A DNA stretch of 64,000 nt from Paraburkholderia sp. SOS3 (GCF_001922345.1 NZ_CP018811.1:1240001-1304000); one strand, 5' to 3'; shown: positions 34,993-44,685, numbered from the stretch's first letter. Translations and numbers: made by a program. The notes: a model not told the origin generated them from the sequence alone.

Positions 34993-36513
34993 ATGTCCTT
35001 GCTCTTGGGGCTGGACTTCGGCACGGGCAGCGTTCGTGCCGGTTTGTACGATGCGGGCACGCACAAGCTCGTGCGCGTGGCGGAAGCGCGCTATCCGACC
35101 GTTTATCCGCGCCTCGGATGGGCGGAGCAGGCGCCGCTCACGTGGTGGCAGGCGCTCGGCGAAGCGTGCCGCGAGCTGATGGCGAGCGCCGGACATCCGC
35201 GTGTCGCTGGAATCTGTGTGGCGACGACTTCGTCGACCGTCGTCGCCGCGGACGAACACGGCGTTCCGCTGCGGCCCGCGCTGCTGTGGATGGATTGCCG
35301 TGCCGGCAATGAAGCGAACGGCACGCGTGCCGTGCGTCATCCGATGATGAGCGCCGGCGGCGACGCAGTCGAATGGCTCGTGCCGAAGGCGATCTGGCTC
35401 GCTCGCAACGAACCGGACATATATCGCCGGGCGGCGCGCATCTGCGAAGCCGTCGACCTCGTGAACTACTGGCTCACCGGCCGCTGGGTGGCATCGCAAT
35501 TGAATGCGACCTGCAAGTGGAATTACGACACGGTTCAGCAGCGTTTCCCCATCGACCTCTACGAACGGCTCGGCGTGCCCGATCTCGCCGACAAGCTGCC
35601 CGGCGAGATGATCCGCGTCGGCGGCCGGATCGGTCCGCTCACGGAAGAGGCCGCGCGGCATCTTGGCATCGCCGGGCAGCCGGTCGTGGCGCAGGGCGGC
35701 ATCGATGCGCATATGGCGATGCTGAGCGCGGGCGCCACGGGTCCGGGCGACCTGCTTTTCATCGGCGGCACGTCGATCGTTCAGCTCATGCACATTCCCG
35801 AATGGGTCGACGTGCCCGGCATGTGGGGGCCTTATCCGAACGCGCTGATCGACGGGCCGTGGCTTATCGAGGGCGGCCAGGTGTCGGCCGGCTCGATCCT
35901 GCACTGGCTCGCGCATCAGATGTTCGGTCTCGACGAGGCCGGTCATCAGGCGCTGATCGCCGAGGCGGCCGAACTCAAACCCGGTGAAACGGGCCTGCTG
36001 GTGCTCGACTACTGGATGGGCAACCGCACGCCCTACCGGTCGTCGGAGCTGCGCGGCGCGATCCTCGGCCTGTCGCTGAACCATCAGCGCAAGGATGTCT
36101 ACCGCGCATCGGTCGAAGCGATCGCGCTCGGCTCGGCCAATGTGTTTCATACGTTGCGTGCGGCCGGCATCGAGGTGCGGCGCGTGATCGCGGCTGGCGG
36201 TTTCCAGAAGAACCCGCTATGGTTGCGCGCAACCATCGATGCGACGGGCGTCCCGTTCGAAGTCGTCGCTCACGACAACCTCACGCTGATCGGCGCGGCC
36301 GCTGCTGCGGCATGCGGCGTCGGCGAATGCGCGCAGTTGCGCGAGGCGGTCGCGAGCTTCGCGACGCGCGGCGTGCGCGTCGACCCGGACCCGCAAGCGC
36401 ACGAGCAATACCAGATGCTGCTCGAACGCTATCGCGAGGCGACCGACACGGTGGGTCCGATTGTCTCCCGGCCGCCGCTCGAGGCGGCTGCCGCCATGAG
36501 GTCCGCAGCATGA
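34993..36513 (+). CDS. FGGY-family carbohydrate kinase
   Basis: The 506-aa kinase has the two ASKHA domains of the FGGY family: GLDFGTGSVRAGLYD (phosphate-1 loop), WMDCRA, QGGIDAHMAMLSAG (catalytic Asp region), LFIGGTSIVQLMH, and near the C-terminus VIAAGGFQKNPLW and LIGAAAAAACGVG. It phosphorylates a sugar or polyol with ATP. The family includes xylulokinase, ribulokinase, erythritol kinase and LsrK; the residues that set specificity cannot be judged by eye. AGGAGGAGACAGA precedes the ATG. The SorC gene overlaps its stop (ATGA). Confidence 0.92.
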   Translation: MSLLLGLDFGTGSVRAGLYDAGTHKLVRVAEARYPTVYPRLGWAEQAPLTWWQALGEACRELMASAGHPRVAGICVATTSSTVVAADEHGVPLRPALLWMDCRAGNEANGTRAVRHPMMSAGGDAVEWLVPKAIWLARNEPDIYRRAARICEAVDLVNYWLTGRWVASQLNATCKWNYDTVQQRFPIDLYERLGVPDLADKLPGEMIRVGGRIGPLTEEAARHLGIAGQPVVAQGGIDAHMAMLSAGATGPGDLLFIGGTSIVQLMHIPEWVDVPGMWGPYPNALIDGPWLIEGGQVSAGSILHWLAHQMFGLDEAGHQALIAEAAELKPGETGLLVLDYWMGNRTPYRSSELRGAILGLSLNHQRKDVYRASVEAIALGSANVFHTLRAAGIEVRRVIAAGGFQKNPLWLRATIDATGVPFEVVAHDNLTLIGAAAAAACGVGECAQLREAVASFATRGVRVDPDPQAHEQYQMLLERYREATDTVGPIVSRPPLEAAAAMRSAA

Positions 36514-37502
36514 CAACCATTTCGACGAACGATTCGCTGCCGTCGCGACTGAACTCCGATCCGCAACGCGAGCAGTTGATGGCGCAAGTCGCCAAGCTCT
36601 ACTACGACCTCGAGCGCACCCAGAACGAAATCGCGAAGGAAACGGGCCTTACGCGCTGGCAGGTCGCGCGGCTGCTGCGCGAAGCGAGGGAAGTCGGCAT
36701 CGTGCGCATCGAGATCATTCCGCGCTCGCCGCGTCTGCCGCATCTCGAGGCCGACATGCAGCGCCGCTTCGGGCTGCGCGAAGCGATCGTGCTCGCGGCG
36801 AGCGGCGACGAGGACGTCGAGCTGAACGTCGTCACGCAGGCGGCAGGGCGCTATCTGGCCGGTCTGCAGCCGTCGCCGTCGCTGGTCGGCGTGTCGTGGG
36901 GCCGCACGATGATCAAGATGGCGCAGTGGCTGCCGCCGCGCTGGAACGACGGCGTGCACGTCGTGCTGTTGAACGGCGCGATCAGCATCCGCAACGTCGC
37001 CGAGCAGACCAACAACGTTGCCGAGCGTTTCGCGCATGCCGGTAACGGGCACGCGACGCTGCTGCCGGTGCCCGCGATGCTCGGCAGCGCGCGCACGCGC
37101 GAAGCGCTCGAACAGGACATGGTGGTCGCCGAAGCACTGCGTATCGCCGACGAAGCGCCGGTCGCGTGCTTCAGCATGGGCGAACTGTCGGACCGCTCGG
37201 TGCTCGTCGAGTCCGGTTATGTCGACCAGGCGATCATGCGCGAGCTCGCGAAGCGTGGCGCCGTCGGCGATATCCTCGGCCGTTTCATCGACGCAAACGG
37301 CGAAATCGTCGCGCCGGAGCTTGATAGCCGCACCATCGGCTTGCGGCCCGAGCGGTTGCGCGACAAGGCGTACTCGATCGGCGTCTGCGTCGGCGAGCGC
37401 AAGCACAAGGTCGCGCGCGCCTGTTTGCGCGCGCGCTATGTCAACGTGCTCGCCACCGACGAGGCGACCGCGCGCTTCCTGCTGGAGCACGGCGATGAGT
37501 GA
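36510..37502 (+). CDS. SorC/LsrR-family sugar-responsive transcriptional regulator
   Basis: The 330-aa regulator has an N-terminal helix-turn-helix at about residues 27-65 (QVAKLYYDLERTQNEIAKETGLTRWQVARLLREA, in parts) and a large C-terminal sugar-phosphate-binding domain (SWGRTMIKMAQWL, NGAISI, and the C-terminal GDILGRFIDANGEIV). SorC proteins are tetramers that release DNA when a phosphorylated sugar binds; the phosphorylated product of the kinase just upstream is the natural inducer. It is embedded in its own target operon, overlapping both neighbours (4 bp and 8 bp). Its likely site is the inverted repeat at 32701-32745. Confidence 0.92.
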   Translation: MTTISTNDSLPSRLNSDPQREQLMAQVAKLYYDLERTQNEIAKETGLTRWQVARLLREAREVGIVRIEIIPRSPRLPHLEADMQRRFGLREAIVLAASGDEDVELNVVTQAAGRYLAGLQPSPSLVGVSWGRTMIKMAQWLPPRWNDGVHVVLLNGAISIRNVAEQTNNVAERFAHAGNGHATLLPVPAMLGSARTREALEQDMVVAEALRIADEAPVACFSMGELSDRSVLVESGYVDQAIMRELAKRGAVGDILGRFIDANGEIVAPELDSRTIGLRPERLRDKAYSIGVCVGERKHKVARACLRARYVNVLATDEATARFLLEHGDE

Positions 37503-38982
37503 CTACGTACTGGACGTGAGCCATGTATCGAAGCGTTTTCCGCCGAACGTCGTCGCGCTCGTCGATGCGTCGCTGCGCGTGAAGCCCGGCGAAGTGCATT
37601 GCCTGCTTGGCGCGAACGGCGCGGGCAAGAGCACGCTGCTCAAGATCGTGGCCGGCGCGCATCGGCCCGATACCGGCGCGCTGCATATCGACGGCCAGCC
37701 TGTCGATCTGCGCAATCCGCAGGAAGCGAGCGCGGCAGGCATCGCGATGATCTATCAGGAACTCGACCTGATCCCGCAGATGACGGTCGAAGAAAACCTG
37801 CTGCTCGGCCACGTGCCGCGGCGCTTCGGCATCGTGTCGCGCGCGAAGCGCCGCGCGCTTGCCGCGGCGGCGCTCGCGCGGGTCGGCGCGACCTTCCCGC
37901 TGACCGCGCGCGTCGAGACGCTGTCGATCGCGAACCAGCAGCTTGCCGCCATCGCGCGCGCGCTGACGGGCGCCGCGAAGGTCGTCGTGATGGACGAGCC
38001 TTCGGCGGCGCTCAACGAAACCGAGCTCGAGAAAGTGTTCCAGGTGATTCGCGAGATCGTGGCCGGCGGCGTGTCCGTGGTTTATGTGAGTCACCGGCTC
38101 AACGAAATTCGCGAGATCGGCGACCGCGTGACGGTGCTGCGCGCGGGCAAGACCGTCGAGACGTTCGAGGTGGCCGCCGTCGACGAGCACACGCTCGTGT
38201 CGGCCGTAGTCGGCGACAGCCACGAACTGCTGGAACGCGGCGAACATGCGCCGCCGCGCGAGACGTTCGCATTGCGTATCCGGCGCCTGGCCGGCCCCGC
38301 CGGTCTCGAGATTCGCGATCTCGACGTGCGCGAGGGCGAAGTGGTCGGGCTCGCGGGACTGAACGGCGCGGGCCGCACGACGCTGTTGAAGGCGCTGTTC
38401 GGCGTGCAGCCTTCGAGCGGCGAGATCGAACTGTTCGGCGCGCCGTATCGCCCGAAACATGCGAAAGACGCGATTCGCCGCGGCATCGGCCTCGTTCCCG
38501 AAAGCCGTAAGACCGAAGGCCTCGTGCTCGATGCGCCGATCTATCGCAACGCGACGCTCGCGCACAACCGCCGCTACCGCTGGCTTTCGCATCGACGCAT
38601 GAAGGCGCGCACGCAACCGGTGCTCGGGCAGTTGCAGACCAAATTCGGTTCGCTGACGCAACCGGTGCGCCAGCTCTCGGGCGGCAACCAGCAGAAGGTC
38701 GTGCTCGCGAAGTGGGTGATCGACGGCGCGAAGCTGCTGCTGCTCGACGAGCCGAGCCGCGGTCTCGACATCGGCGCAAAGGCGGACCTCTACCGGCTCG
38801 CGCGCGGCCTCGCGGAACAGGGCGCGGCGGTGCTCGTCGCGAGCAGCGAACTCGAAGAACTGTACGCGAACTGCAATCGGATCTGGGTCATTCACGAAGG
38901 CAAAAACGTCGTCTGTTTCGATCCGGCCGTCACGCCGAGTCTCGAGATCCAGCAGGCGACCATCATCGGACGAAGGACTTGA
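37495..38982 (+). CDS. Sugar ABC transporter ATPase (RbsA-like, two ATPase domains)
   Basis: The 495-aa protein has two ABC domains. Domain 1 has a complete Walker A (GANGAGKST) and Walker B (VVVMDEPSAAL) but the signature is degenerate (LSIANQQL); domain 2 has GLNGAGRTT, a canonical signature LSGGNQQK and LLLLDEPSRGLD. This asymmetry is normal for the ribose/galactose class (RbsA, MglA). It starts 8 bases before the SorC stop. It energises the permease encoded three bases downstream. Confidence 0.95.
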   Translation: MSDYVLDVSHVSKRFPPNVVALVDASLRVKPGEVHCLLGANGAGKSTLLKIVAGAHRPDTGALHIDGQPVDLRNPQEASAAGIAMIYQELDLIPQMTVEENLLLGHVPRRFGIVSRAKRRALAAAALARVGATFPLTARVETLSIANQQLAAIARALTGAAKVVVMDEPSAALNETELEKVFQVIREIVAGGVSVVYVSHRLNEIREIGDRVTVLRAGKTVETFEVAAVDEHTLVSAVVGDSHELLERGEHAPPRETFALRIRRLAGPAGLEIRDLDVREGEVVGLAGLNGAGRTTLLKALFGVQPSSGEIELFGAPYRPKHAKDAIRRGIGLVPESRKTEGLVLDAPIYRNATLAHNRRYRWLSHRRMKARTQPVLGQLQTKFGSLTQPVRQLSGGNQQKVVLAKWVIDGAKLLLLDEPSRGLDIGAKADLYRLARGLAEQGAAVLVASSELEELYANCNRIWVIHEGKNVVCFDPAVTPSLEIQQATIIGRRT

Positions 38983-38985
38983 AAC

Positions 38986-40017
38986 ATGGATACGACTTCA
39001 AAAGAGCTCGTGACCCGCGGCGGCGATAGCGGGCCACGGCGCAGCTTCATCAACAGTCCGCTCGTCGAATGGGCGATGCGGTACAACTTCATTCTGATTT
39101 TTCTGCTTGCGGTGGCCGTAGCGACGTCGCTATCGAGCGATTTCCTGACCTTCGGCAATATCGCGAATCTGTTCCAGCAGGCCGCCGTGGTCGGCATCGT
39201 GGCGATCGGCATGACCTTCGTGATTCTGACCGCCAATATCGATCTGTCGGTCGGCAGCCTGTCGGCCTTCATCGGGATCGTCGTCGCGACGCTGTTGCAC
39301 GGTGGCATGTCGGGCTGGCTTGCGACACCGCTCGCGCTGGGCGTCGGGCTGGTCGCCGGCGCATTGATGGGCGCGATATCGGTGTACGGAAAGGTGCCGA
39401 GCTTCATCATCACGCTCGCGGGCCTCGTCTCGCTGCGCGGCGCGACCTATCTGCTCTCGGACGGCTCGCCGATCGGCGGTCTGCCGAGCGGCTTCAGCAG
39501 CATCGGCTCGGCGATGATTCCCGTGCTGCCCGGTTCCGACCTGCTGTTCCCGGTGATGGGCATCATCTTTCTTGCGATCGCCGTGATCGCGGGACTCGTG
39601 CTGCGCTATACGGTGTTCGGCGAGTACGTGCTCGCGACGGGCGGCAATATCGAAGCCGCGCGTCTGTCGGGCGTGCCGGTGCGCGCGATTTCGATTGCGG
39701 TTTTCGCGATCTCGGGCCTGCTTGCGGCGCTCGGCGGCGTGCTGCTCACGTCGCGTTTGCACATCGGCCAGCCGACCTCGGCGCAAGGCCTCGAGCTCGA
39801 TGCGATCGCGGCCGTCGTGCTCGGCGGCACGAGCCTGTTCGGCGGACGCGGCGGCATGCTCGGCACGACCTTCGCCGTGATGCTGCTGCAGGTGTTGCGC
39901 AACATCTTCAACCTCGTCGGACTCGGCTCGTTCTACCAGATGACGATTACCGGCGTGATCATCGTGCTGGCCATTCTGCTGAACCGCCTGATCGACCACT
40001 ACGCGGGGCGCACATGA
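38986..40017 (+). CDS. Sugar ABC transporter permease (RbsC-like)
   Basis: The 343-aa inner-membrane permease has eight to ten hydrophobic segments and RbsC-type signatures: FLTFGNIANLFQQAAVVGIVAIGMTFVIL, IDLSVGSLSAF, and the cytoplasmic coupling loop GGNIEAARLSGVPV. Only one permease gene is present, so it works as a homodimer, as in ribose importers, unlike the LsrC/LsrD pair. It overlaps the aldolase gene by four bases. Confidence 0.95.
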   Translation: MDTTSKELVTRGGDSGPRRSFINSPLVEWAMRYNFILIFLLAVAVATSLSSDFLTFGNIANLFQQAAVVGIVAIGMTFVILTANIDLSVGSLSAFIGIVVATLLHGGMSGWLATPLALGVGLVAGALMGAISVYGKVPSFIITLAGLVSLRGATYLLSDGSPIGGLPSGFSSIGSAMIPVLPGSDLLFPVMGIIFLAIAVIAGLVLRYTVFGEYVLATGGNIEAARLSGVPVRAISIAVFAISGLLAALGGVLLTSRLHIGQPTSAQGLELDAIAAVVLGGTSLFGGRGGMLGTTFAVMLLQVLRNIFNLVGLGSFYQMTITGVIIVLAILLNRLIDHYAGRT

Positions 40018-41060
40018 CTGCCGGCGCCCGCACTTCCAGACGGCGGCGGCCTGTAGCGTCGCCGGCCGCGATTCCCGCTCAACCTCCGCATCCCGAACCC
40101 ATGTCCGAACACTTAGCACGCAATCCGGGGGTGGCGCTCGCCCTCGACGCCGTACTCGGCCCGCAGGTCAATGCGCCTGCCGCCGCGCGCCGCAGCGACA
40201 CGCTCAAGGCGCGCCGCTCGGTCAAGAAGGCCTGGCAGGCCGCGTGGCACGTAAAGGCGATTTCCTGCATCGACCTCACGACGCTCGCGGGCGACGACAC
40301 GCCCGGCCGCGTCAAACGCCTCTGCGCGAAGGCGCGCCGGCCGCTGCGCGACGATCTGATCAGCGCACTGGGCCTCGACGACGCACCGCCCACGACGGGC
40401 GCCGTCTGCGTGTATCCGACGATGGTCGGCGCGGCCGTCGCGGCGCTCGAAGGCTCGGGCATTCCGGTCGCGTCGGTCGCCACGGGTTTCCCGGCCGGCC
40501 TCACGCCGCTCAGGCAACGGCTCGAGGAGATCCGTTACGCGGTGGCCGAGGGCGCACGCGAGATCGACATCGTGATTACGCGCGAACACGTGCTGCTGCA
40601 GCAGTGGGACGCGCTCTACGACGAAGTCCGGCAGATGCGCGAGGCGTGCGGTGACGCGCACCTGAAGGCGATTCTTGCGACGGGCGACCTGAGGACGCTG
40701 CGCAACGTGTACCGCGCGAGCATGGTGTCGATGATGGCGGGCGCGGATTTCATCAAGACGTCGACCGGCAAGGAGGATGTCAACGCGACTTTGCCCGTGA
40801 GCCTCGTGATGTGCCGCGCGATTCGCGACTACGAAACGCTGACGGGCTTCAAGGTCGGATTCAAGCCCGCCGGCGGATTGCGCACCGCGAAGGATGCGAT
40901 GAACTGGTTGATCCTGATGAAAGAAGAGCTCGGCCGGGCGTGGCTCGAACCGAACCTGTTCCGTATCGGCGCGAGCTCGCTGCTCAGCGATATCGAACGG
41001 CAGATCGAGCATTTCGTCACCGGTCAATATTCGGCGCTGCACCGGCACGGTCTCGCGTAG
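40014..41060 (+). CDS. Deoxyribose-phosphate aldolase-type enzyme (DeoC family)
   Basis: The 348-aa class I aldolase has an N-terminal extension of about 75 residues before the DeoC barrel. Key residues are Asp185 (EIDIVI), the Schiff-base Lys248 (DFIKTSTGKED) and Lys284 (KPAGGLRT), the same triad as E. coli DeoC (Asp102, Lys167, Lys201). It should cleave a 2-deoxy-sugar phosphate or similar to an aldehyde such as acetaldehyde plus a triose phosphate. The ATG overlaps the permease stop. Downstream ALDH fits oxidation of the aldehyde. LsrF of the AI-2 operon is a distant DeoC-like relative. Confidence 0.92.
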   Translation: MTAGARTSRRRRPVASPAAIPAQPPHPEPMSEHLARNPGVALALDAVLGPQVNAPAAARRSDTLKARRSVKKAWQAAWHVKAISCIDLTTLAGDDTPGRVKRLCAKARRPLRDDLISALGLDDAPPTTGAVCVYPTMVGAAVAALEGSGIPVASVATGFPAGLTPLRQRLEEIRYAVAEGAREIDIVITREHVLLQQWDALYDEVRQMREACGDAHLKAILATGDLRTLRNVYRASMVSMMAGADFIKTSTGKEDVNATLPVSLVMCRAIRDYETLTGFKVGFKPAGGLRTAKDAMNWLILMKEELGRAWLEPNLFRIGASSLLSDIERQIEHFVTGQYSALHRHGLA

Positions 41061-41130
41061 CGCTTGCGCCCCGCACGGCGCGTCACGTCACGTCCATTCG
41101 CGGACCTACCGGAACACTCGGGATACACGC

Positions 41131-43590
41131 ATGAAAACTTCACAAGCACGGATCAAAGACATACTCGAAACCATGGAATATGGCCCCGCTCCCGAAAGCG
41201 CCGATGTCGCAATGAGCTGGCTCGACGCGCGCGGGCGCGCATTCGACCATTTCATCGACGGGGCATTCGTCGCGCCGGCGGACGGTGCACGCTTCGCGGT
41301 GGTGAACCCGGCGAACGAGTCGCTGCTTGCGCATGTCGCGCAGGGCAGCGCGGCCGATGTCGACGCGGCCGTTGCGGCGGCTCGATGCGCCTTCCCGGCG
41401 TGGTCGTCCGCGCCCGGACATGAACGTGCGCGCCTGCTGTATGCGCTTGCGCGGCACATCCAGAAGCACGCGCGCTTTCTCGCGGTGCTCGAAAGCCTCG
41501 ACAACGGCAAGCCGATTCGCGAGTCGCGCGATATCGACGTTCCGCTCGTCGCCCGGCATTTCTATCATCACGCGGGATGGGCCGAACTCGTCGACGACGA
41601 GTTTCCTCATCATGAGGCGCTCGGCGTATGCGGGCAGATCATTCCGTGGAATTTTCCGCTGCTGATGCTCGCATGGAAGATCGCGCCGGCGCTCGCGGCC
41701 GGCAACACGGTGGTGCTGAAGCCGGCCGAGTTCACGCCGCTTACCGCGCTCGCTTTCGCGGAAATTTGCCAGCAGGTCGGGCTGCCGGCCGGGGTCGTCA
41801 ATATCGTGACCGGGGACGGCGCAACGGGCGCGGCGATCGTCGCGCATGGCAATGTCGACAAGATCGCGTTCACGGGCTCGACCGAAGTGGGGCGCGCGAT
41901 TCGCCGCGCCACCGCGGGCACCGGCAAGAAGCTCTCGCTCGAACTCGGCGGGAAGTCCCCGTTTGTCGTGTTCGACGACGCCGATCTCGATGCGGCTGTC
42001 GAAGGCGTTGTCGATTCGATCTGGTTCAACCAGGGGCAGGTCTGTTGCGCGGGCTCGCGCATTCTCGTGCAGGAAGGCGTGGCCAGTCGTTTTCATGCGA
42101 AATTGCGCGCGCGCATGAGCGCGCTGCGCGTCGGCGATCCGCTCGACAAGTCGACCGACATCGGCGCGGTCGTCGATCGCGTGCAGCTCGAGCGGATCGC
42201 GTCGCTCGTGCAACGCGGCGTGACCGAAGGTGCGACGTGCTTTCAACCGCCGATGGCGGTGCGCGACGTGGGCTTTTTTTACCCGCCGACGCTCGTGACC
42301 GATGTCGAGACGTCGTCCGTGCTCGTGCGTGAGGAGGTGTTCGGCCCGGTCGTCACGTCGAGCACGTTTCGCACGCCCGACGAAGCGATCGCGCTTGCCA
42401 ACGATACGCGCTACGGACTTGCCGCGTCGGTGTGGTCGGAGAATCTCAATCGCACGCTCGAGGTGGCGGCTGCCGTAAAGGCCGGCGTGGTGTGGGTCAA
42501 CAGCGCGAATCAGTTCGACGCGGCGGCCGGCTTCGGCGGCTATCGCGAAAGCGGCTATGGGCGCGAGGGCGGGCGCGAAGGGATGCTCGAATATCTGTCG
42601 CCTCGCGGTATGCGTCATGGCGAGCGGTCTTCTGCAAACGCAGCAACAAGCGCGGCTAAAAGCGCGGCTAAAAGCGCGGCCGGCGAGGCAAGCGCTGCCG
42701 CGCTGCGTTCGCCGGTTCCTTCGCAAGGCTTCGTCGCACAAAACGGACAGGTCGACCGGACGGCGAAGCTTTATATCGGCGGCAAGCAAACGCGGCCCGA
42801 CTCCGGTTACAGCTACCGCGTATTCGGCGCCGACGGCGCGCCGCTCGGTCTCGCGCCGCTCGGCAACCGCAAGGACGTGCGCAATGCGGTCGAGGCGGCA
42901 CGCAAGGCCGGCAGTTGGTCCGGTATGTCGGGACATGCACGCGCGCAGGTCGTCTACTATCTCGCGGAAAATCTCGCCGCGCGAAACGCGGCATTTGCCG
43001 CATTGCTGCGCGAATGCACGGGCGCGACCGAGGCGGATGCCGCGCGTGAAGTGGAACTGAGCGTGCGGCGCCTGTTCCGGTGTGCCGCGCTCGCGGACAA
43101 ATACGATGGCCGCGTGCATTCGACGTTGACGCGGCACGTCACGCTCGCGATGAACGAGCCTTGGGGCGTGCTTGGTATTGCGTGCCCGGACGATGCGCCG
43201 CTCATCGGCATGGTATCGATGATCGCGCCGGCGATCGCGCTCGGTAATCGCGTGGTCGCGGTCGTCTCGCAGACTCACCCGCTGATCGGCGCCGATTTCT
43301 ATGCGTTGCTCGATACGAGCGACGTGCCGGGCGGTGTCGTGAATCTGCTCAGCGGACCGCGCGACGAACTCGTTCAAACGCTCGCCGCGCATAACGACGT
43401 CGACGCATTCTGGTACGCCGGCGACGCAGCGGGGTGCGCTCGTGCCGAAGCGGAATCGGCGGGCAATCTGAAACCGGTATGGACGCCCGATCCAGCCATG
43501 TTCGGGGCGGGCGCCGATCGTCATGCGCTCGGCGAGTTCGCGAGCCGCGCGCTGCAGGTGAAGAATATCTGGGTGCCGTATGGCGAATGA
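41131..43590 (+). CDS. ALDH16-type double-domain aldehyde dehydrogenase
   Basis: This 819-aa protein carries two aldehyde-dehydrogenase modules. The N-terminal one (about 35-500) is complete: IIPWNFPLLM, KPAEFTP, FTGSTEVG, general base Glu271 (ELGGKSP) and catalytic Cys305 (GQVCCAG). An Ala/Lys-rich linker (about 505-530, KSAAKSAA-like) joins a second ALDH-like module (about 545-819) that keeps the N-terminal architecture but shows neither ELGGK nor the catalytic Cys. This is the arrangement of the ALDH16 family, where the second module is structural. It would oxidise the aldehyde released by the aldolase. It overlaps the HAD gene by 11 bases. Confidence 0.9.
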   Translation: MKTSQARIKDILETMEYGPAPESADVAMSWLDARGRAFDHFIDGAFVAPADGARFAVVNPANESLLAHVAQGSAADVDAAVAAARCAFPAWSSAPGHERARLLYALARHIQKHARFLAVLESLDNGKPIRESRDIDVPLVARHFYHHAGWAELVDDEFPHHEALGVCGQIIPWNFPLLMLAWKIAPALAAGNTVVLKPAEFTPLTALAFAEICQQVGLPAGVVNIVTGDGATGAAIVAHGNVDKIAFTGSTEVGRAIRRATAGTGKKLSLELGGKSPFVVFDDADLDAAVEGVVDSIWFNQGQVCCAGSRILVQEGVASRFHAKLRARMSALRVGDPLDKSTDIGAVVDRVQLERIASLVQRGVTEGATCFQPPMAVRDVGFFYPPTLVTDVETSSVLVREEVFGPVVTSSTFRTPDEAIALANDTRYGLAASVWSENLNRTLEVAAAVKAGVVWVNSANQFDAAAGFGGYRESGYGREGGREGMLEYLSPRGMRHGERSSANAATSAAKSAAKSAAGEASAAALRSPVPSQGFVAQNGQVDRTAKLYIGGKQTRPDSGYSYRVFGADGAPLGLAPLGNRKDVRNAVEAARKAGSWSGMSGHARAQVVYYLAENLAARNAAFAALLRECTGATEADAAREVELSVRRLFRCAALADKYDGRVHSTLTRHVTLAMNEPWGVLGIACPDDAPLIGMVSMIAPAIALGNRVVAVVSQTHPLIGADFYALLDTSDVPGGVVNLLSGPRDELVQTLAAHNDVDAFWYAGDAAGCARAEAESAGNLKPVWTPDPAMFGAGADRHALGEFASRALQVKNIWVPYGE

Positions 43591-44296
43591 GCAGTCCGGG
43601 CGAGTCGCACGTGCGGTCATCTTCGATATGGATGGACTGCTGATCGATTCGGAAGGCATCTATACATCGGTCACGCAGCAGATTGCTTCGCGTTTCGGCA
43701 AGACCTTCGACTGGGAGGTCAAGCAGAATACGATCGGACGCGGCGCGCGCGATCTGGCCGAGTACGTCGTAAGCGCGCTCGGTCTGCCGATGACCGCGGA
43801 AGAATTTCTCGTCGAGCGCGAGCCGCTGTTGCGCGCCGGCTTCGCCAATGCGCCGGCGAAACCGGGTGCGGCGTCGCTGGTGCGGCATCTGGCGGAACGG
43901 GGCGTGCCGATCGCCGTCGGCACGAGCTCGTCACGGCCGTTCTTCGATATCAAAACGTCGCGGCATCAGGACTGGTTTTGTCTGTTCGATGTCGTCGTGA
44001 CGGCCGACGATCAGGACGTGCGCAACGCAAAGCCGGCACCCGATATTTTTCTCGTCGCGGCACGGCGCCTTGGTGTCGTACCCGGCGACGTGCTGGTATT
44101 CGAAGATTCGCCGTTCGGCGTAACGGCTGCGCGGGAGGCCGGCATGCATGTCATTGCCGTGCCGGATCCGGCGATGAGCGCCGCGCGTTTTGCGCATGCG
44201 CATGCCATGCTGGGGTCGCTCGATCAGTTCGAGCCGCAGCAGTGGGGACTGCCGGCGCGCGTACAGCCTGCGGCGAGTTTCATAGGGCAGCCGTAG
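43580..44296 (+). CDS. HAD-superfamily sugar/nucleotide phosphatase
   Basis: The 238-aa protein has all HAD motifs: nucleophile DMDGLLIDSE (motif I), VGTSSS (II), a Lys in NAKPAPD (III) and FEDSPFGVTAA (IV). The cap is of the four-helix C1 type, as in beta-phosphoglucomutase, HDHD1-type pseudouridine phosphatase and GPP. Placed last in the sugar operon and overlapping the ALDH gene, it could hydrolyse a dead-end sugar phosphate or act as a mutase; the IV motif with ED suggests phosphatase. Confidence 0.9.
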   Translation: MANEQSGRVARAVIFDMDGLLIDSEGIYTSVTQQIASRFGKTFDWEVKQNTIGRGARDLAEYVVSALGLPMTAEEFLVEREPLLRAGFANAPAKPGAASLVRHLAERGVPIAVGTSSSRPFFDIKTSRHQDWFCLFDVVVTADDQDVRNAKPAPDIFLVAARRLGVVPGDVLVFEDSPFGVTAAREAGMHVIAVPDPAMSAARFAHAHAMLGSLDQFEPQQWGLPARVQPAASFIGQP

Positions 44297-44685
44297 CGCG
44301 TACCGCGGCGCGACCCGACCCGACCCGACCCGCGGCGAGCCGCAGTCTAGAAACGCGGGGGAAGCAGACTGGCGGGATTGCTGCAGATCCGCTGTATTTC
44401 GAACGCGCGCAAGCGGTCCATATCATCGACATTTGTCTCGTGACGAGCTTGCGCGGTGCCGTCTGGCGCAGTTCCTGCCGAAGGTGCAACAAAGCGGAAT
44501 ACAGGGGACAGCGTTGCGAGAAGTTTTGCGATGCCGGCCATGATTGTCTCCGAAGCGAGTTGGAAGGCACGCGAGCCGCACTGGACGGGTTACATACATC
44601 ACAACACACTGCCCGCATGACATGACCTGATTGTCAGCCGCGAGGATGAGCAGAAAATTAGCCGGTGACCGAGGGCAGAGCGAGA
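44297..44685. other. Gene-free stretch with short CGACC tandem repeat
   Basis: No gene is supported here. Four tandem copies of CGACC occupy 44311-44330 just after the HAD stop codon. The rest separates two convergent transcription units; no clear intrinsic terminator with a T-tract was found. Confidence 0.5.

Noticed and set aside
39069..40013. Extended frame upstream of the DeoC gene
   Set aside because: It runs in another frame through the permease gene and is Arg/Asp-rich as shadow frames are in GC-rich DNA; the ATGA overlap at 40014 is the natural start.
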